DNA from: Candidatus Gastranaerophilales bacterium
GTDB lineage: Bacteria; Cyanobacteriota; Vampirovibrionia; Gastranaerophilales; Gastranaerophilaceae
Direction of reading: 5' to 3'
DNA length: 7,167 nucleotides
NCBI GenBank assembly: GCA_944324205.1
Contig: CALUVK010000078.1
Coordinates: 1-7,167, forward strand
Shown: positions 5,796-7,167 of the stretch, piece by piece
Layout: each line of letters opens with the position of its first letter
How positions within the stretch are numbered: position 1 is the first letter of the stretch
The notes under the pieces: generated by a model
Database searches by the model: none
What the model was told of the DNA's origin: nothing
Seen by the model: the letters and a program-made list of their open reading frames with translations, nothing else
Translations under genes and position numbers: made by a program

Positions 5796-6365
5796 ATGAC
5801 AAAATCTACGTATAAAAAAAGAGAAATAATTACACTTGTCGAATTAGCTCAGAGGGGAGATATAAAAGCTCTTGAAGAACTTATTAAACGCGTTCAAAAA
5901 AATATTTTTACAATGTTTAGCTATCTTACTGACAAAAGGCAGGATATTGCAGACTTAACTCAAGAAACATTACTAAAAATGGCAAGAAGTATTAATAATT
6001 TGAAAGAAGCAAAAAATTTTAAATCATGGCTCAATCAAATTGTAACAAATATTTTTTATGACTATCTAAAAAAACATGCAGGAGAAAAAGAAGTTGAACT
6101 AAATAGTGATAAACTGCTTGAAATAAAAGACAAAATAGGTTGTGAACCCGGTGAACGCTGCCTTTTTTCAGAAATGGAAAAATTAATCCGCGCAGCAATG
6201 CTTAGCCTTCCTGAACAACTTAGAATTGTAATGGTTCTTAGAGAATATGAAGGTTTGAGTTACGAAGATATTTCAAAAATAACAAATACTACATTAGGAA
6301 CTGTTAAATCAAGGATTTCACGGGCAAGGTTAAAGCTTCAAGAAGAGTTAAAAGAATTTATATAA
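5796..6365 (+). CDS. ECF-type RNA polymerase sigma-70 factor
   Basis: This 189-residue protein (196 if the ATG at 5775 is used) has sigma region 2 at about 15-93, with D50-I-A-D-L-T-Q-E-T and F75-K-S-W-L-N-Q-I-V-T-N-I. Sigma region 4 is at about 128-183, with L138-P-E-Q-L-R-I-V and a helix-turn-helix ending G168-T-V-K-S-R-I-S-R-A-R. Regions 1 and 3 are absent, as in ECF factors. It directs RNA polymerase to a set of stress or envelope promoters. It is followed after 20 bp by a zinc-finger membrane anti-sigma factor, the usual partner. Its only two cysteines, C116 and C122, lie in the linker between regions 2 and 4. The start is chosen from the ribosome site at 5783-5789. The regulon is unknown. 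Confidence 0.93.
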   Translation: MTKSTYKKREIITLVELAQRGDIKALEELIKRVQKNIFTMFSYLTDKRQDIADLTQETLLKMARSINNLKEAKNFKSWLNQIVTNIFYDYLKKHAGEKEVELNSDKLLEIKDKIGCEPGERCLFSEMEKLIRAAMLSLPEQLRIVMVLREYEGLSYEDISKITNTTLGTVKSRISRARLKLQEELKEFI

Positions 6366-6385
6366 AATAGAAAGGAACTTTTATT

Positions 6386-6925
6386 ATGGAAATAACGTGT
6401 GCACAGATGGACGTTTTAATCTCTTTTTATTTAGAAGGAGATTTAAGCAGAGCATTAAAACTTAAAGTTGAAGAACATTTAAAAGAATGTCCGACTTGCA
6501 GAACAAAATTTGATATCATAAAATCAATGCTTAATGATTTAAAAATTTCTGTAGATAATAAAGAAGAAAAAGTGCTTTCTGCATCGTCAAACAGTCAATA
6601 TAGAATATTTCAAAATAATTTATCTGCATACGTTGATAATGAACTCCCTGCAGAAGAAACTATCAAAATAAAAAAATTTACTATAAACAACAAAAAAGCA
6701 AGAAAAGAACTTGAAAACACTTATAACATAAGAAAATTAATGAATGATTCATTTAATAAAACGCGAACAGATGCAAAATATGACTTTTCTAAGAACATTT
6801 TAAAACAACTTAATCTTAACGAAGAAGAAAATTTTTCATTTCATCCGATTTTAAAAATAGCTATTGCATTTGTAATGACTGTACTAATATTGTCTGCAAT
6901 AATAGTATTTTCTTTGACCCTGTAA
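6386..6925 (+). CDS. Zinc-finger (ZAS) transmembrane anti-sigma factor
   Basis: The 179-residue protein begins with a ZAS-type anti-sigma domain: C5, then H31-L-K-E-C35-P-T-C38 (HxxxCxxC). In that family this motif holds zinc and clamps the sigma factor. A second, related block follows at about 78-110, L79-S-A-Y-V-D-N-E-L-P. It aligns with the first, but its His and Cys positions have become F98, N102 and A105. One membrane segment lies at about 155-177, leaving almost no extracytoplasmic domain. The predicted role is to hold the ECF sigma factor at the membrane until a signal releases it. AAAGGAA at 6371-6377 is the ribosome site. The gene starts 20 bp after the sigma gene and is surely co-transcribed. 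The signal is unknown; with so short an outside part, sensing may be cytosolic (thiol or zinc) or through a partner. Confidence 0.88.
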   Translation: MEITCAQMDVLISFYLEGDLSRALKLKVEEHLKECPTCRTKFDIIKSMLNDLKISVDNKEEKVLSASSNSQYRIFQNNLSAYVDNELPAEETIKIKKFTINNKKARKELENTYNIRKLMNDSFNKTRTDAKYDFSKNILKQLNLNEEENFSFHPILKIAIAFVMTVLILSAIIVFSLTL

Positions 6926-7062
6926 TTTTATTAAATTTTTTTGTCAAATTAATCGACACAAAACACCTTTTATTAATTTTTCTTTTTCATTTATTAACAC
7001 ATCCGCTTTTGTCCTATTTGGAAACGCAAACTTCTGATGTGAAGTTCTGATTTGAAATAAAC
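6926..7062. other. Convergent intergenic spacer without a recognisable gene
   Basis: Between the anti-sigma stop and the hemerythrin stop, 137 bp of very AT-rich DNA hold several TTTATTAA-type runs. No open frame with a ribosome site and no GC-rich stem followed by a T-run are seen. No canonical terminator can be called for either gene. Only the short repeat at 7029-7056 is notable. Confidence 0.5.
7032..7056. repeat. Imperfect 12-bp tandem repeat
   Basis: TTCTGATGTGAA (7032-7043) is followed after one base by TTCTGATTTGAA (7045-7056), with a single mismatch. The first copy overlaps a short inverted repeat, AACTTC (7029-7034) and GAAGTT (7041-7046), with a 6-nt loop. It lies just after the hemerythrin stop and could be a 3' structure or chance. 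Confidence 0.45.
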
Positions 7063-7167
7063 TTAATAAACTCCTTTGTCGTTTAAAAAATTTGAATATT
7101 TTCGGTCAATTTCTTCTATATGGTTTGCTATCCAGCTTTTTAGAAATATTGCCATATCGAAATAGAG
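7063..7167 (-). CDS. Bacteriohemerythrin, C-terminal end (partial)
   Basis: Read leftward from the window edge, 34 codons end in TAA at 7065-7063. The fragment contains F-L-K-S-W-I-A-N-H-I-E-E-I-D-R-K-Y and ends in N-F-L-N-D-K-G-V-Y. This is the last helix of a hemerythrin-like protein. The His and Asp of the H-x-x-x-x-D motif are the usual final two ligands of the diiron centre. Such proteins bind oxygen reversibly in the cytosol and serve oxygen sensing, storage or detoxification in microaerobic and anaerobic bacteria. The other five ligands lie outside the window, so whether it is a single-domain protein or the end of a sensor is unknown. It runs toward the sigma/anti-sigma operon. Confidence 0.8.
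   Translation of the reverse strand, partial: LYFDMAIFLKSWIANHIEEIDRKYSNFLNDKGVY

Noticed and set aside
1..7167. CRISPR array, transposon ends or phage genes
   Set aside because: No regularly spaced repeats, transposase or integrase frames, or phage structural genes were seen.

Overview
This is an AT-rich bacterial window with nine genes on both strands; the first and last are cut by the window edges. It looks like accessory-to-housekeeping chromosome from an anaerobic, gut-type bacterium. Inference on the host: the Asn-Phe-Gln-Gly tag near the N-terminus of the kinase-like protein, the small four-cysteine protein, and an LPS-type GT9 transferase beside an LCP wall-polymer ligase would all fit a non-photosynthetic relative of cyanobacteria (Melainabacteria/Vampirovibrionia, Gastranaerophilales). 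This rests on family memory, not on a search. There are no rRNA or tRNA genes, CRISPR arrays, transposases or phage genes.

Layout. (1) Bases 1-302, minus: the N-terminal 100 residues of a two-cluster ferredoxin fused to a nitroreductase. (2) 335-1285, plus, divergent from it across 32 bp: a membrane heavy-metal/manganese exporter of the ArsP_2 type with a visible internal duplication. (3) 1319-2299, plus: a protein-kinase-fold protein whose catalytic-loop Asp appears replaced by Ser. (4) 2351-2560, plus: a 69-residue protein with four spaced cysteines. (5) 3159-2557 and (6) 4513-3212, minus: a stand-alone nitroreductase downstream of a LytR-CpsA-Psr (LCP) protein; a four-G-run tract sits at the junction. 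(7) 4706-5695, plus, divergent from LCP: a GT9 heptosyltransferase-like enzyme. The 192 bp between LCP and GT9 hold two strong hairpins. (8) 5796-6365 and (9) 6386-6925, plus: an ECF sigma factor and its zinc-finger membrane anti-sigma factor. (10) 7063 to the end, minus: the C-terminal 34 residues of a bacteriohemerythrin.

How the genes may work together. Three pieces handle redox, metal or oxygen chemistry: the ferredoxin-nitroreductase and stand-alone nitroreductase, the metal exporter, and the hemerythrin. Two build the envelope (LCP and GT9). The sigma/anti-sigma pair is a classical stress-signalling module, but nothing in the window identifies its regulon. No whole new system is evident. 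The points most worth a second look are the hairpin-rich LCP/GT9 intergenic region, the Ser-for-Asp kinase-like protein, the degenerate second zinc-finger copy in the anti-sigma factor, the four-cysteine protein and the G-run tract.
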